Positions 1 to 10,257 of a DNA stretch of 64,000 bases are shown piece by piece. Both the position numbers and the translations under genes were made by a program. This stretch comes from Sphagnum magellanicum (taxonomy: Eukaryota; Streptophyta; Sphagnopsida; Sphagnales; Sphagnaceae): the NCBI GenBank assembly GCA_021904315.1, contig CM038912.1, positions 12,921,061 through 12,985,060 on the forward strand, in the 5' to 3' direction. The stretch's first letter is position 1; each line of letters opens with the position of its first letter. The notes below the pieces were generated by a model. The model searched no databases. It worked only from the letters and a program-made list of their open reading frames with translations, and was not told the DNA's origin.

Positions 1-80
1 GTGAATACTATTCATCCTTTTGATGAATGTTTAACACATTCATCCACATTGGGAATTAGAAACGAATAGTATTTCTAACA
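1..80 (-). repeat. LTR fragment, reverse orientation, cut by the window edge
   Basis: This stretch is a close reverse complement of the first 85 or so bases of the solo LTR at 1806-2273. Read on the - strand it begins TGTTAGAAATA at position 80 and runs out of the window at position 1. The two copies therefore form an inverted repeat about 1.7 kb apart. I first took this for the terminal repeats of a DNA transposon, but the 1806-2273 copy has its own target-site duplication and matches LTR-end sequence at 10140-10257, so it is an LTR family. Whether this copy is solo or belongs to an element lying to the left cannot be seen. There is no convincing polypurine tract next to position 80. Confidence 0.7.
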
Positions 81-95
81 AGGGACATTTTTTCT

Positions 96-577
96 GTGGA
101 CGAGTTTAAAGCAACATTCAAAAAGAAAGCAAATGGCAAAATCAAGGAAGAGAAGCCTTCAATTGTAGCACCAAGAAGTGATAGAGGAGGTAAGTTTAAT
201 GTATTCATTTTCTCATGAAAAATGAGCATTTTTAAAGTTTTTTAGACTTGTAGGACAATTTTTCAAGGTTGTAGATTTGCTTGTTTTAAATTTTCAAATA
301 GAGCCATCTCTAACTCAGACTAACACAACCCAAGAAGTAAGTTACTCTTCCATTTTCATTTTTGATTTCAAGTTCAATTTTGACATTAGAAAGATTAAAC
401 TATTTTTTAGACTTTGGAAGAGTTTTCAAATGAATGTTCACACAATGGTCGTTTGACGGCAATGCATGAACTCCATATGCACTTGGATAAGATTATTGTT
501 TAGAGCTCTCAAGTGCGTATTGGAGCTTTTCAATGATATGCAGAGCACCAAAGAGCTCAACGAAACTATTTGGAATA
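96..577 (+). pseudogene. 5' exons of the broken ParB/methyltransferase-like gene
   Basis: Three short open blocks are joined by intron-like sequence with consensus borders: 96-189, 302-336 and 411 to about 577. The first intron begins GTAAGT at 190 and ends TTTTCAAATAG at 301; the second begins GTAAGT at 337 and ends ATTTTTTAG at 410. The first block reads as a Lys-rich segment (VDEFKATFKKKANG...). The third (TLEEFSNECSHNGRL...) continues as an amphipathic, helix-like segment with in-frame TAG and TGA codons. I recognise no domain here. I link it to the remnant at 4664-8381 because of strand, similar short introns and similar decay, which is inference. An inverted LTR at 1-80 abuts the first block and may have removed the true start. 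Confidence 0.4.
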
Positions 578-1299
578 GTATTAATTAATAGTTTTCTTCA
601 AAAAATCAAGTTTGTATATGTATTTTTCTAGATTGATCTTTTAGAGAAATTCAGATTTGAAACCACCTCTAGGTTCTCAAGAGATTTCACGAACCAAAAA
701 AACTTTGGGGGCACTCAATCAACGTTAACTGGGAACTTCCAAGATGAACCAAGGCATATGATCTCATAAGCAAAATGCAATCATTTGAGTTGTTGGGTTG
801 TATAAAGTGCACCTCAGAGCTCAAGGAACCTCCTTACAATAGGGGAGGGTGTCTAGTTCATTAAGGAAGAAGGTTTCTTTAGGTCTGGTTTTGGAAAGAT
901 CAAATAATCTCATATCTAAAGCCAAAATTGAGTGCTCATCAAGCGTAGAAGACCAACACAGCTTTGGGTTCCAAAAACCTTCCAGAATGGACATGATGTC
1001 TAGCTTTCTTGATTTCGAGTTGAGCTTGTGTGCTCTACATAGTGCGCACTACAAAGTTCAACAATCCTTAGCTCCAATTTTGCGATTTTTTCCAAATTCA
1101 AGATTATTCTTTTTAGGTTATCAAGTGCACTTAAAAAGACGTGCAAACGTCAAGTGGTCAATCTCGGGGTGCCCTCCAAATCTTTATTACAACCACACCA
1201 ATGTGGGTGCTTATGTCATGACTTTAACTTGGGTTTGTGACCAAAGCAAAAACATGGAAAAGGTGTGTCCAAGAATGCAACCCAGGAGTCACATTCATA
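578..1299. other. Unassigned sequence between exon remnants and repeat R1
   Basis: No gene is supported. One open frame on the + strand (849-1340) has no recognisable domain and runs into repeat R1, so I treat it as chance. A perfect 12-bp palindrome, ACTCCTAGGAGT, lies just beyond the end of this stretch, at the R1 boundary. Confidence 0.4.
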
Positions 1300-1805
1300 C
1301 TCCTGACATTCATACTCCTAGGAGTGTGAAAGAGTGTTAGGGAATGAGCGCACACATTCCCAAATGGGCTCCCACTTTGGGAGTTGGAGTCCCTATGGAG
1401 TCTTGAATTTTCAAAAAGTAATTTGAAGGGTTAAAATTCATTGGATTAAACATTTCCTTATACCATTGGAAAGCTCTTAAGGCATAAATGTTTAAAATGG
1501 GCTTGCATGATCCATTTGAGTACTTATAACATGAGTTATGGTTGAAAGAAAAGCTAGGAATCAAAGTGTTAATTTGATTCTCGACCATTAAAAGTCAAGA
1601 ATTGGCCTGAATTACGTGCGTGCATGTAGGTGGTGTGCCACATACTGTTGAAAAACTGTTGACAAGGGCTAAAAAAATTCTTTAAACCTTGCCTCGATCA
1701 AAGGTCTGCACAAGAAGTTATGGGCTTCCAAAATGAAGGGAACCCCAATTTTGGGAATTTCGAGATTCCTCACTTAGGAGTCCTAGGAAAAATGACATTC
1801 GGATG

Positions 1806-2273
1806 TGTTAGAAATATTATTTGTTTCTAATTCTCAATATTGATGAATGTGTTAAACATTCATCAAAAGGTTGAATAGTATTCACATCCTTGTAGTAGTT
1901 AGGTTAGGGTTTAGAAATGGAAATTACTTAAAGGTTAGTGACGGCTAGGGTTAGGGTTTGGTGGCGGTTAAGGTTAGGTGGTGGCTAGGGTTAAGGTTTG
2001 GTGGCGGCTAGGTTAAGGTTAAGTGGCGGCTACTTTAGGGTTAGGAGATAGTATATAATGGAGTTTTTTTTAGTAGTGTTTCATTCTCTCCTTTCATGGT
2101 TTTTGAGTGGACATAAAACCTTTAAGCTTTGTTACTTGTTGCAAGTCATAGTTTTGTGATTGTAGCATTTGAAACATACAACCTTTGTAATCTTCTTGTT
2201 AGTTAATACAATTGTTCCATTTCATGAACCTTGAATATTTCATTTCTTGTTTGTTTTCAAATTGTTTCCAATA
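1806..2273 (+). mobile_element. Solo LTR with target-site duplication
   Basis: A 468-bp unit begins TGTTAGAAAT and ends TTTCCAATA (a TG...CA pair with the last C changed to T). It is flanked by GGATG (1801-1805) and GGGTG (2274-2278), a 5-bp target duplication with one mismatch. The start is found inverted at 1-80, and the last ~115 bases recur at 10140-10257, which supports both ends. A TATA-like stretch (AGTATATAATGG) lies near 2046-2057. The middle (1895-2045) is a minisatellite of about 23 bp units built from GGTGGCGGCTAGGGTTAAGG. No internal element sequence remains, consistent with LTR-LTR recombination. Confidence 0.8.
1895..2045. repeat. GGTGGCGGCTAGGGTT minisatellite inside the solo LTR
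   Basis: About six imperfect units of 20-25 bp alternate a GGTGGCGGCT block with telomere-like AGGGTTAGGGTTT. It is much more G-rich than the surrounding DNA. It lies in the middle of the LTR, just upstream of the TATA-like stretch, so it could have been a promoter element. Confidence 0.7.
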
Positions 2274-2719
2274 GGGTGCAGCCCTCATGGCAAATCATAG
2301 AAAATATTATAAGGGGGAAAGTGGTGGCTTCCCCCAAGTCCGAGCCATGGTGAATCTTGTGAGTCCATGTATGCTTGTGGTTCATATGTGCTCCAACTAT
2401 GCCTTAACCGACTTGTTGTGTGGTTTATATAAATCCATATGAATAATTGACTCACTTGTCACTCATCCTAATCCCCATCCCAAAACTCCAGCACACCTTT
2501 CTCACCCCAAAAGTGTTGCAAATTAGGGAACATGCCCCAACTCCTTCCATTGTTTTCACTTTGGGACTTGCATTTGAGTCTTTCTAAGAATTTAGGGGTG
2601 CATTAGCTTAGTTGACACTAACTATGAGGTCTAAACAAAACATGGATTGAAACTTTGGAAATCCATGGAGCTTTCATGAACTAATGATATCGACATCCAT
2701 GGGGAGTTTTCTCAAATGA

Positions 2720-3120
2720 TTTAAGGTTAAGGTTATAAAATTTAACAATTAAGGTTAGGGTCAAAAGATTTAAGGTTTAAAGTTACAAGATTTAGGGTTA
2801 TAGGTTACCAGGATTTAATGTTACAAGATTTAGGGTTATAAGATTTTGGGTTTTGGATTTTAGGATTTTGGGTTAAGGGTATGTGGATGTAAGGATTAGG
2901 GGTTCCGTGATTTAGGGTTTAAGGTTCCATGATTTAGGGTTTTAAGGATCTAGGATTTAGGGTTTCGACATTAGGATTTAAGGTTTTAGGGTTCCAAAAT
3001 TTAAGGTTCAGGCACCAAGATTTGGGGATTCAAGGTTCCACAATTTAGGGTTTTGGATTTCATGATTTAAGGTTTTAGGATTCTAGGATTTATGGTTTTG
3101 GATTTCTTTCAACACCTTTT
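2720..3120. repeat. Degenerate telomere-like (TTTAGGG-type) array
   Basis: About 400 bp consist of irregular 7-25 bp units around GATTTAGGGTTT, AAGGTT and TTAGGATTT. The motif is the plant telomere type TTTAGGG but no long perfect run survives. It is either an old interstitial telomere-like block or an unrelated minisatellite of similar composition. It carries no gene. Confidence 0.65.
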
Positions 3121-4663
3121 GACAACTTGCATATAATCTAGTGCATAGGGTTTGGAAACATTGGATCCAAACTTGATGCTGGAAAAGGTACGCATTTCAA
3201 GCTTGGTTGATTATTATATGTGTAAATGATTTAGTTAGGGTTTTGTTAACGATTTGTCTATAAGAAAACCATAGAATCGATTTTTGTAGAACATGCATTT
3301 TGTTTCTTATATAGCCACCAATTTGTTTTTATAGAACCTGCGATTTTTTTTTCTACAATTGGCGATTTATTTCTTATAGAACCTGCGATATGTTTCTTAT
3401 ATTACCAACAATGTTTTCCATTTACAACTTAAGATCTTGAGATTTTCATTTTGGCTGTGACATAGAAAATTAACTCACCATTTGCGACATTTTGATGAGC
3501 ATGATGTAAACAAGGAAAAGAATTTGGATTTGATTGTACAAGTTCTAGACTATAGAGAAGTAAATCTCTCCAAATAATGATATTTCTTAAGCATCTTAAT
3601 TCAATTATTTGTCTCAATTGTCAACGTTTAGTTTAGGGTTGTCTAAAAATATTGTGTTGTTTATAATGCTTCCATTCTCTAGGTTAATTTGCAACACCTC
3701 TTTGTTATGGATACACAACCTATACTTGGGGTTTATGCATTTGCAACTCAACAAGAGGTGGGTCTTAAACCTTCAACTCAATTCTCTTTTCCTCATTTTG
3801 CTCACAAATATGTTTTAGTATGACAATTTGACCTCGATTGGTGTTGACCAAGGGTAATTTCCCTACATTGGTACCACCATAACTGAATTTGATGTCTAAA
3901 TCTCTTTAAGAGGTTTGGTTAGAATGTAAATAGAGCATCAATCAACACTAACTAACACTACCATCACTACAAAGGTTGCTTCTAATGACAATTTCCAACC
4001 AAATGAGAGTCATTGTTATTTGTCAAGGAGGTGTGGTAAGAATGTTTCACAAACAGTTAATAGGTGATGACTAATGATTGAAACACTACCATTCTATGTT
4101 AATTAATTCCTAATGTTGATTTGCATCAAACTTGGAGTCATTTTTGTTGATGTACTTCTTTCTAGGAGGTGCTTGGATAAGGTCTCATCAACAATTAGTC
4201 GACATTGATTAACATTACAAACACATCCCTCTTTAGATGGTTAGGTTCCTTTGCAAAATTGCATTGTAGTTGGTCTACTTTCTTTAGTTTACATAAGCCA
4301 TTAATCTACTGGTGAATAATACATAATTATCCAATTTTCAATAGAGGAATTACAAGACATCAATTTTCATTAAAGATTTGACTATTAAATTTCATAGATT
4401 GTTTGTGTAGTCATTCTAATATCATGTGAGAATGTAATCCAAGGGATCCAAAGCAAAAACAAGTTCAACACAAATAAGGTCTTGGAGAAATTCAAGATCT
4501 ATCCCAAGCGAAAATCCCAAATGAACAAAAGGTGTCCATGTATGCCAAGTGATTTCACTGGATTTTCAATGAATTCATTGGTCTAGTGAACGGGGACTAG
4601 TGAATTACACCCACATTTTGTAGTAGTGATTCCATTGTGCAGGTGCATTACCATGCCCATTGT
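3121..4663. other. Unassigned AT-rich sequence
   Basis: No gene, RNA or bounded element is supported. Around 3290-3410 a loose repeat of (GCGATTTRTTTCTTATA) occurs three times. Around 3900-4230 there are several copies of AATCAACACTAACTAACACTA-like text, resembling the possible MITE noted in the intron at 6325-6610. Confidence 0.4.
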
Positions 4664-7600
4664 CAATCCTACTTTAAAAATTGATGTGCTAAAAATGGAA
4701 CATGCTTTTCAAATGGGTTATAAGTAAGGGGAGAAGGTCTTATTTGTTTCCCCCACAAATTGGTAGGGTGAAGAGATTGTTGTTTCAATTGTTGAGTCAT
4801 CATGGGGGCCTCTCTAGAAGGAAAAGAACCATAGATTTGAGGAGTTCTTACAAGGGGACCTAGATCTCAAGTCGTTGTTTGGGAAAATGTTCTACATTTG
4901 GGACATGAACCACAAACTTCAAGCTTGGTTCCCATATATAAAGAAAGTACGTCCATTTGATGCGAATTAACACATGTGTGGACAATTTTGTGCTTGATAA
5001 CAAAAGTGGCCTAGTGGAGCTCCTCACAACAATGATGGAGCTTAACAAGTAAGCTTGCTTTGTTCTTTCATTTCCATCTATTCCTCACCTTGAAGATTTC
5101 AATATAGCATTGACTTTTGTTGTCACTATGGCAATCAGGTTCATTGAATTGGACCATGTGAGGCCATCTCTGGTCCATGAGTTTTTTAGAATCCAAAGTA
5201 TTGGAATGATACCCTTGCAATAATTTAAAGAGGTCATTGCAAACAAACAATTTCAAAAGTGCGAGCCCAAGACATGAAAGACTTGGTATAGTCTCACATA
5301 GGAGGTCTTTTTTCATTATATGTACAAGGTGAAACAATTTCCTTCTACTATTCCAAATTCAATACCATCTTTAAAATGTTGAATTTAGTTTTAGGCCACT
5401 AATCTTATTTTAACTTTTTAGAAGGAGCTAGCCATGGTAGTTGATACTACCCATCAACTTTATTATGCGGATGTTATTGACCGAGCTTTGAAAGACCCTG
5501 ACTGACTGGAGACCTTGAGCAAGAAGGCTATGGACATAATCTGCAAAGGAGCACATGACCGCTTTCCACAAGCAACTTCTTGTATGTGATCCTTCATTGG
5601 GCCTAGAGTTCTTGCAGGATGTTCAAATTCATTACGATATGAATCAAAGCCAAAAATGCTTACTGAAAACTATAAATGTTAGTTTCAACTTGTGTTAGTA
5701 TAGACCAAAAACTTTTTTGGTTTAGGCAATGGATTAATCAATTTGGAGTTTTTAGGGAAGCTCAAAAATTCCCAAAGCAAAGATTTCTAGATGCCACTTT
5801 CGATAAATGGTTTCACAAAGCCACATTTTTGGCATTAGGTTTGATTTTCAACTACTTCTTATTCTTGTTTTCCATGAATAGATCTCGACATCGTTTTTGG
5901 AATGCCAATCATCTTTTAACTTTATGGACATCTTCTTGGAATTTTGGAGCTAGAGGTGGAGGCAATCAAGTTGTTTGACTCCACAACAAAGGACCTCAAT
6001 GTCACCATTAATCAATCAATGAAGGTTCCATCTTTCTTAGACTATATTCAAAAGTGGAGACTTGAGTTGCAAGAATTGGCGCTCTACCGGGAGTTCAAAG
6101 TGAAAGATGGTATCACACAACAAAAGATGTGGGAGCTTCAAACTTGAACAAAGGAAGCATTGAAGCATGTGTTTTACATGCGAAAAATCTTATGAACTCA
6201 TCAATAATTTGCATTGAGTCATTCCATTATTGAGGCTTGCTCTAAGGCTCCATTCTTTGCATTTGATGTTTCAAATATTTTGGAGCCATATATGGCTATA
6301 GATAACTTAATTCTGATTTAAAAGAACTCAATCAAGATTTAGTTAGTGTCGACTGATAATAGTTATTAATGATATATTGCTTGAGATAACACTATCCTTT
6401 TATTTATAATTAGTTGGTGTCACTAAAGTCTTGAGAAGGACCCAATTGCTTCTACTAAGACTTAATCAGTGCCAAATGAGATCAATTAGAAAGGTTCACT
6501 ACCTCTCAAAAGGGGTTTAGTTGATGCCAATTGTGATCCATTGGTCTTGTAAACCTTCAGCATATCCAATATATCTAGGTTGGAGCTCAATTGGCACCGA
6601 CTAAACATTTCCCAAGTTGTTTTCATTGGTTAATGTCGAGAGTCATTTTGTGCCTAATTCTCATTTGACTATCTACCAATTGAATTTCACAAGTACTTTT
6701 TCCGAGTATTGCTTCCATAAAAGGCCATTCAAAAAATGCTTGGACTCTTTAGCATTTGGTGCGATCCGAAGTCTGACAACATTATGTACAAAAAGGAGCT
6801 TGTCAGAAGTTGGGACTCCTCTCATCTGCCTTGTTCTGGTTGGTACCTCAATTGTCTTCTAGATTGCATTCTTATTTCAGAAAGGTCAAAGTGAGAGAAA
6901 TTTGATCTGAGATTCTTAGAGAAGCTTGCATCCTCTCAAGGAAACAAGGAGGATATTGATAAGAAGAAGAAGAAAAAGAAAGATGTTCAAGTTTCAAGCA
7001 CTCCAAGGGCAATGCAAACTCCAATTAACATTGAAAACCCTAAACAAAATGTAAATGTTTAGTTCTCTGAATTCCAAGATCTGCTAATTGTGTTGTTCAG
7101 GAGGAAGACTCTCCTAGAGCTTTCAAGAATAGGAGGGGTTGTGCTACTAAACCATCATTACACACAAGAAGGAAGAAAAAACTTGTATAGGAATTGTTTG
7201 AAACTTCAAAGGGGAGATCTCATCTTTAACCAACTCGAACCCCAATACTCACTACCATCCATAAAACCCTGGGGCTGGTTACAAAGGCTTTCAACATAAC
7301 CTTCCTTGGTGAAGATAAAAGTTTCAACTCATGCATGGCTCCCTGACTTTTAGGATATAAAGGATTTTTGGAAGAAAGTAATATTGGTTCGAGACATTAT
7401 TCCTCATAAAATTACCTATTTCTATCATATTCAATAACCAAGATTGTATTCAATTTTTGTAGGACTCCCCAAAGGATAGAGCGAACCTCATCATTGCTAA
7501 AGTCCCAAGAAATTTGCCTGTCCCACATGTGTCAGACCCTATTTCAAGTATTCCCAAGTGGAATGTAAGAGTTGACAACTATGTTATATCCATTTTTGGA

Positions 7601-8381
7601 TTTGCAAACAAGTATTTTACAAGGGATGGATCCATCCTCTTTTTTAAAGATGATGACTTCTAGGTTTTGAAAGACATCAAGTCCTACTTAGATAACTATA
7701 ACTTCAAAATTCACTCAAAGTTTGTTGTCGTCAATAGTATGCACAAATCCGGAATTCCCCATTAAAAAGGTAAACCTTTTTTGAAACTCCACCAAGGCTT
7801 CCTATGTCTGTGTGAACTCAATACTAACATATCTCTTGTTAATATATGTCACAAACTCTCATGAGTCGGGCTCTTCTCCTTGTGCATGAGAATGGGAGTT
7901 TTGTTTTTAAAGGGATACACAACTAGGAGGCATTTAGGATGATGATGTGTTCTTTAACATGACCACTCAAGATACTATGACAATGTTAAGTAGTGGCTTG
8001 CCTTTTAAAGCTAGACATGAGATCCACCTTGACACATTCCAATTTCTTATCCTTGCCTTGTCATCTCCTGGAAGTTTGGTGGTGGACATCAATACTTCCG
8101 CAAGTCTTTTTCAACTCCTTTTGCGTTTAACTTTGTCTGATTTCAATTTTTTTTTCTGCTCTTTTTTTTCTCTCTCATTTTGTATTGTAGATCTCATTAA
8201 AAGGTTCTACCTGAAGCAAGTAACTTTTTGAGAGCATGTCAAAATTTTGGAAGACATGTTCTTCTACTTGAGCCAGATTGAGATGTTTATTTCGAGCTTT
8301 TGCAACTGCTATTGGATATTCTTGAGGAGCAAATTGATGTTCCGGAGGAGGAAAATAACAACCCAAATGTTCATGTTTAAA
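4664..8381 (+). pseudogene. ParB/Srx-like + beta-class DNA methyltransferase-like protein, broken
   Basis: This is a multi-exon remnant with stops and frameshifts. The N-terminal part (4670-5048) reads KIDVLKMEHAFQMGY... and then WDMNHKLQAW. The latter is close to the DGNHR-type core of ParB/sulfiredoxin folds, with Gly changed to Met. It splices at AACAA|gtaagc (5049) to cag|GTTC (5139), then 5328|gtgaaa to tttttag|AAG (5422); the frame holds across the second intron. Later blocks at 5422-6147 are helical and unassigned. After another intron-like gap (7051-7100; acceptor at 7462) comes KWNVRVDNYVISIFGF, then RDGSILFFKDDD and FKIHSKFVVVNS, which fit the strands after the catalytic DPPY region of N4/N6 methyltransferases. 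SLVVDINTSAS (about 8072-8104) and FLRACQNFGRHVLLLEPD (8217-8270) fit the AdoMet motif-I region, which follows motif IV in beta-class enzymes. The DPPY motif itself is not intact. The fold assignments are inference from motif shape. Confidence 0.5.
6325..6610. mobile_element. Possible MITE in an intron of the methyltransferase-like gene
   Basis: GATTTAGTTAGTGTCGACTG near the left edge is an imperfect inverted match to CAATTGGCACCGACTAAAC at the right edge, and a related TTTAGTTGATGCCAATTG lies at about 6518. The segment interrupts the gene remnant where no coding block is seen. I cannot identify a target duplication, so the call is tentative. Confidence 0.3.
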
Positions 8382-9150
8382 AGAAGTCTAGACTTCGATC
8401 TTGATTATGAGTAAGTTTAACCTTCACAATTTAATGTGGTTTTTTGGTCAAGCCTTGATAATTAACATTCCATTGCTTGACACAGAGATTGGTCACCTCC
8501 AAGGTAGAAGACAATTCCTTTTTTTTGCACATGAGGAATCTTTCCCCAACTCGCCATCAAGTCTTTCATTGCTAGAATATTTAGAAGCTATGGCTCATCA
8601 TTTTTCCACCATTTCATCTCTAGTTGTATAAATAAAGTGTTGTAAATATAGTAGCTCTGTTTTGCACTACATTGAAGATGAAATTGTAGAATAGGTTCCT
8701 CTAAACTTTGGCTTTTTCTTCAAGCCTTCATTATTTGTTCCATTTTTTCCAATTGGTTTGATCAACGTAATGTTTCCACATCTTATTTCAAACCATTTAA
8801 ATGATTATTTACTTTTAATTACAAATCCTAACAAATACAAATTAATTGTGCACATATCATAAATCCAAATGAAATCTTAATCCAACATAAGTGATTTACT
8901 AACTAGGCTTCAAATTCAAAATAACAACGTAAGATTGTCTACAAATTTGAAAACTATTATTGACTCTTCAAGACATTTGGTTTTAGCATGTGCATAAAAT
9001 CCCTTTATACTTCTACCATAGATCCATGATGCATAGCATATAAACGTTGTTAAGTTTTGTAACCATGTTTCATTTCTTAACATTATATTAGCAAGTGTTA
9101 GTGCTTAACATGTATGCATATGTTGAATATATTTATTTCATTGTTCCCCA
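8382..9150. other. Unassigned AT-rich sequence
   Basis: No coding region beyond short chance frames and no bounded repeat is seen. The sequence is simple AT-rich flank downstream of the methyltransferase-like remnant. Confidence 0.4.
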
Positions 9151-9159
9151 TAATGGAGT

Positions 9160-9740
9160 TCATAACCTTCGTATATATTTGACACTAGAGAAGAGTTCAA
9201 AAATTGTTATGCTAAAATCATATCATAAATATCTTATATGAGGCATTGTAGATGAGTTCAAAATTGTTATGTTGGAAGCAAGTCGCAAATATAATTTATA
9301 TGACATTGCAATTGAGTTCAAAATTGTTATGATGGCAACAAATCACAAATTCCATATTAAATTTCTATTTTATCACTAATGGTTTCAAACTAATTTTAAT
9401 TTTCATATTCAATTCTTGGTTTACCTATAATGACTTCAGATTTTTAATTATCTTGTAACTAATCCTAAATTTAACATATATATGACCTTGCAGATGAGTT
9501 CATAATCATTCTTTTGCAAGTACATCACAATTTTCACATCGCAAATGAGTTCAATATTGTTCTGGTGGACACAGATCACAAACTTCATATGCATTACATT
9601 ATTGATGACTTCAAATCTATTACAGTGGAAAAAGATGACAAATTTCATTTATATGGCAATCAAAATGAGTTGAGCATATGTAGGTGGAAGGAAATCACAA
9701 ATTATTATATCCCTTCCACTTTTTCCAACAATAATCCATC
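9160..9740. repeat. Diverged tandem repeat, unit about 60-66 bp
   Basis: The phrase GATGAGTTCAAAATTGTTATG followed by a variable stretch, then ATCACAAATTTCATATATG recurs roughly every 60-66 bp. Clear starts occur near 9196, 9252, 9312, 9495, 9546, 9606 and 9666. Units have diverged strongly in the middle. Because the unit is near a multiple of three in places, part of the array stays open on the + strand (9514-9774) and resembles a repetitive protein, but no start signal or domain supports a gene. Confidence 0.65.
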
Positions 9741-10139
9741 TCAAGGGGAACATGAACATCATAAAGAAGTATGAATTGTCCTATAAATGGACAGTGCACC
9801 ATGGAATAGATATATTTATCATGAACCTATCTTAAACTTGTATGATTACAATGTTAATTCACTGTCACTCTAGATTAAAATTCTTAGATGTCAATGCGTG
9901 ATAAACTTGAATATGGACACATTTAGTATAATCGTTCATATGTCTTTAAACTCTTGGTTGTCCTTCTTTATGATGACTGGTTTCTCGTTTTCATCTTCTT
10001 CATTAAAAGATGTTGCATCCTTGCTTCCTTGTTGTTTAAAACAATTAAAAGTACACCATTTTTCAAATCTCTTCCTTGTGCGATGCTTTGCATTTTTGAC
10101 CTTTTTTTTTTGGAGGTAAGAAGATTGAAATTGTTTCCA

Positions 10140-10257
10140 ATGTAGCATTTGAAGCATACAACCTTTGTGATTTCTTGTTAGTTGATACAATTGTTCCATT
10201 TCATGAACCTTGAGTGTTTCAATTCTTGCTTGTTTTCAAGTTGTTTCCAATAAATAT
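10140..10257 (+). repeat. 3' end fragment of the solo-LTR family
   Basis: This segment matches the last ~115 bases of the LTR at 1806-2273 (GTAGCATTTGAARCATACAA ... TTGTTTCCAATA) and ends with the same CCAATA. The rest of the LTR is missing upstream. It is a truncated copy, useful as support for the LTR 3' boundary. Confidence 0.7.

Larger units (their letters stand above)
1300..2650 (+). repeat. Dispersed repeat R1, copy 1, interrupted by a solo LTR
   Basis: About 500 bp at 1300-1805 match 48303-48805, and about 370 bp at 2274-2650 match 51889-52220, in the same order and orientation. Shared landmarks include the start with GGAGTG, the phrase CATTGGAAAGCTCTT, the GTGGTGGCTTCCCCCAAGTC block and CTCCAGCACRCC. 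Together the halves make a repeat of roughly 850 bp that encodes nothing I can recognise. It could be the LTR of another element family, but I see no clear TG...CA ends. In this copy the body is split at 1805/2274 by the solo LTR. In copy 2 it is split, within about ten bases of the equivalent place, by a copia element. Confidence 0.75.

Noticed and set aside
1..1893. A 1.9-kb DNA transposon with ~85-bp terminal inverted repeats at 1-80 and 1806-1893
   Set aside because: The right repeat is the start of a 468-bp LTR with its own TG...CA-type ends and 5-bp target duplication, and the LTR end recurs at 10140. Two inverted LTR copies explain the pattern better.
9514..9774. A repetitive protein-coding gene
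   Set aside because: The open frame is a by-product of a 60-66 bp tandem DNA repeat, and the upstream units are not open in the same frame.
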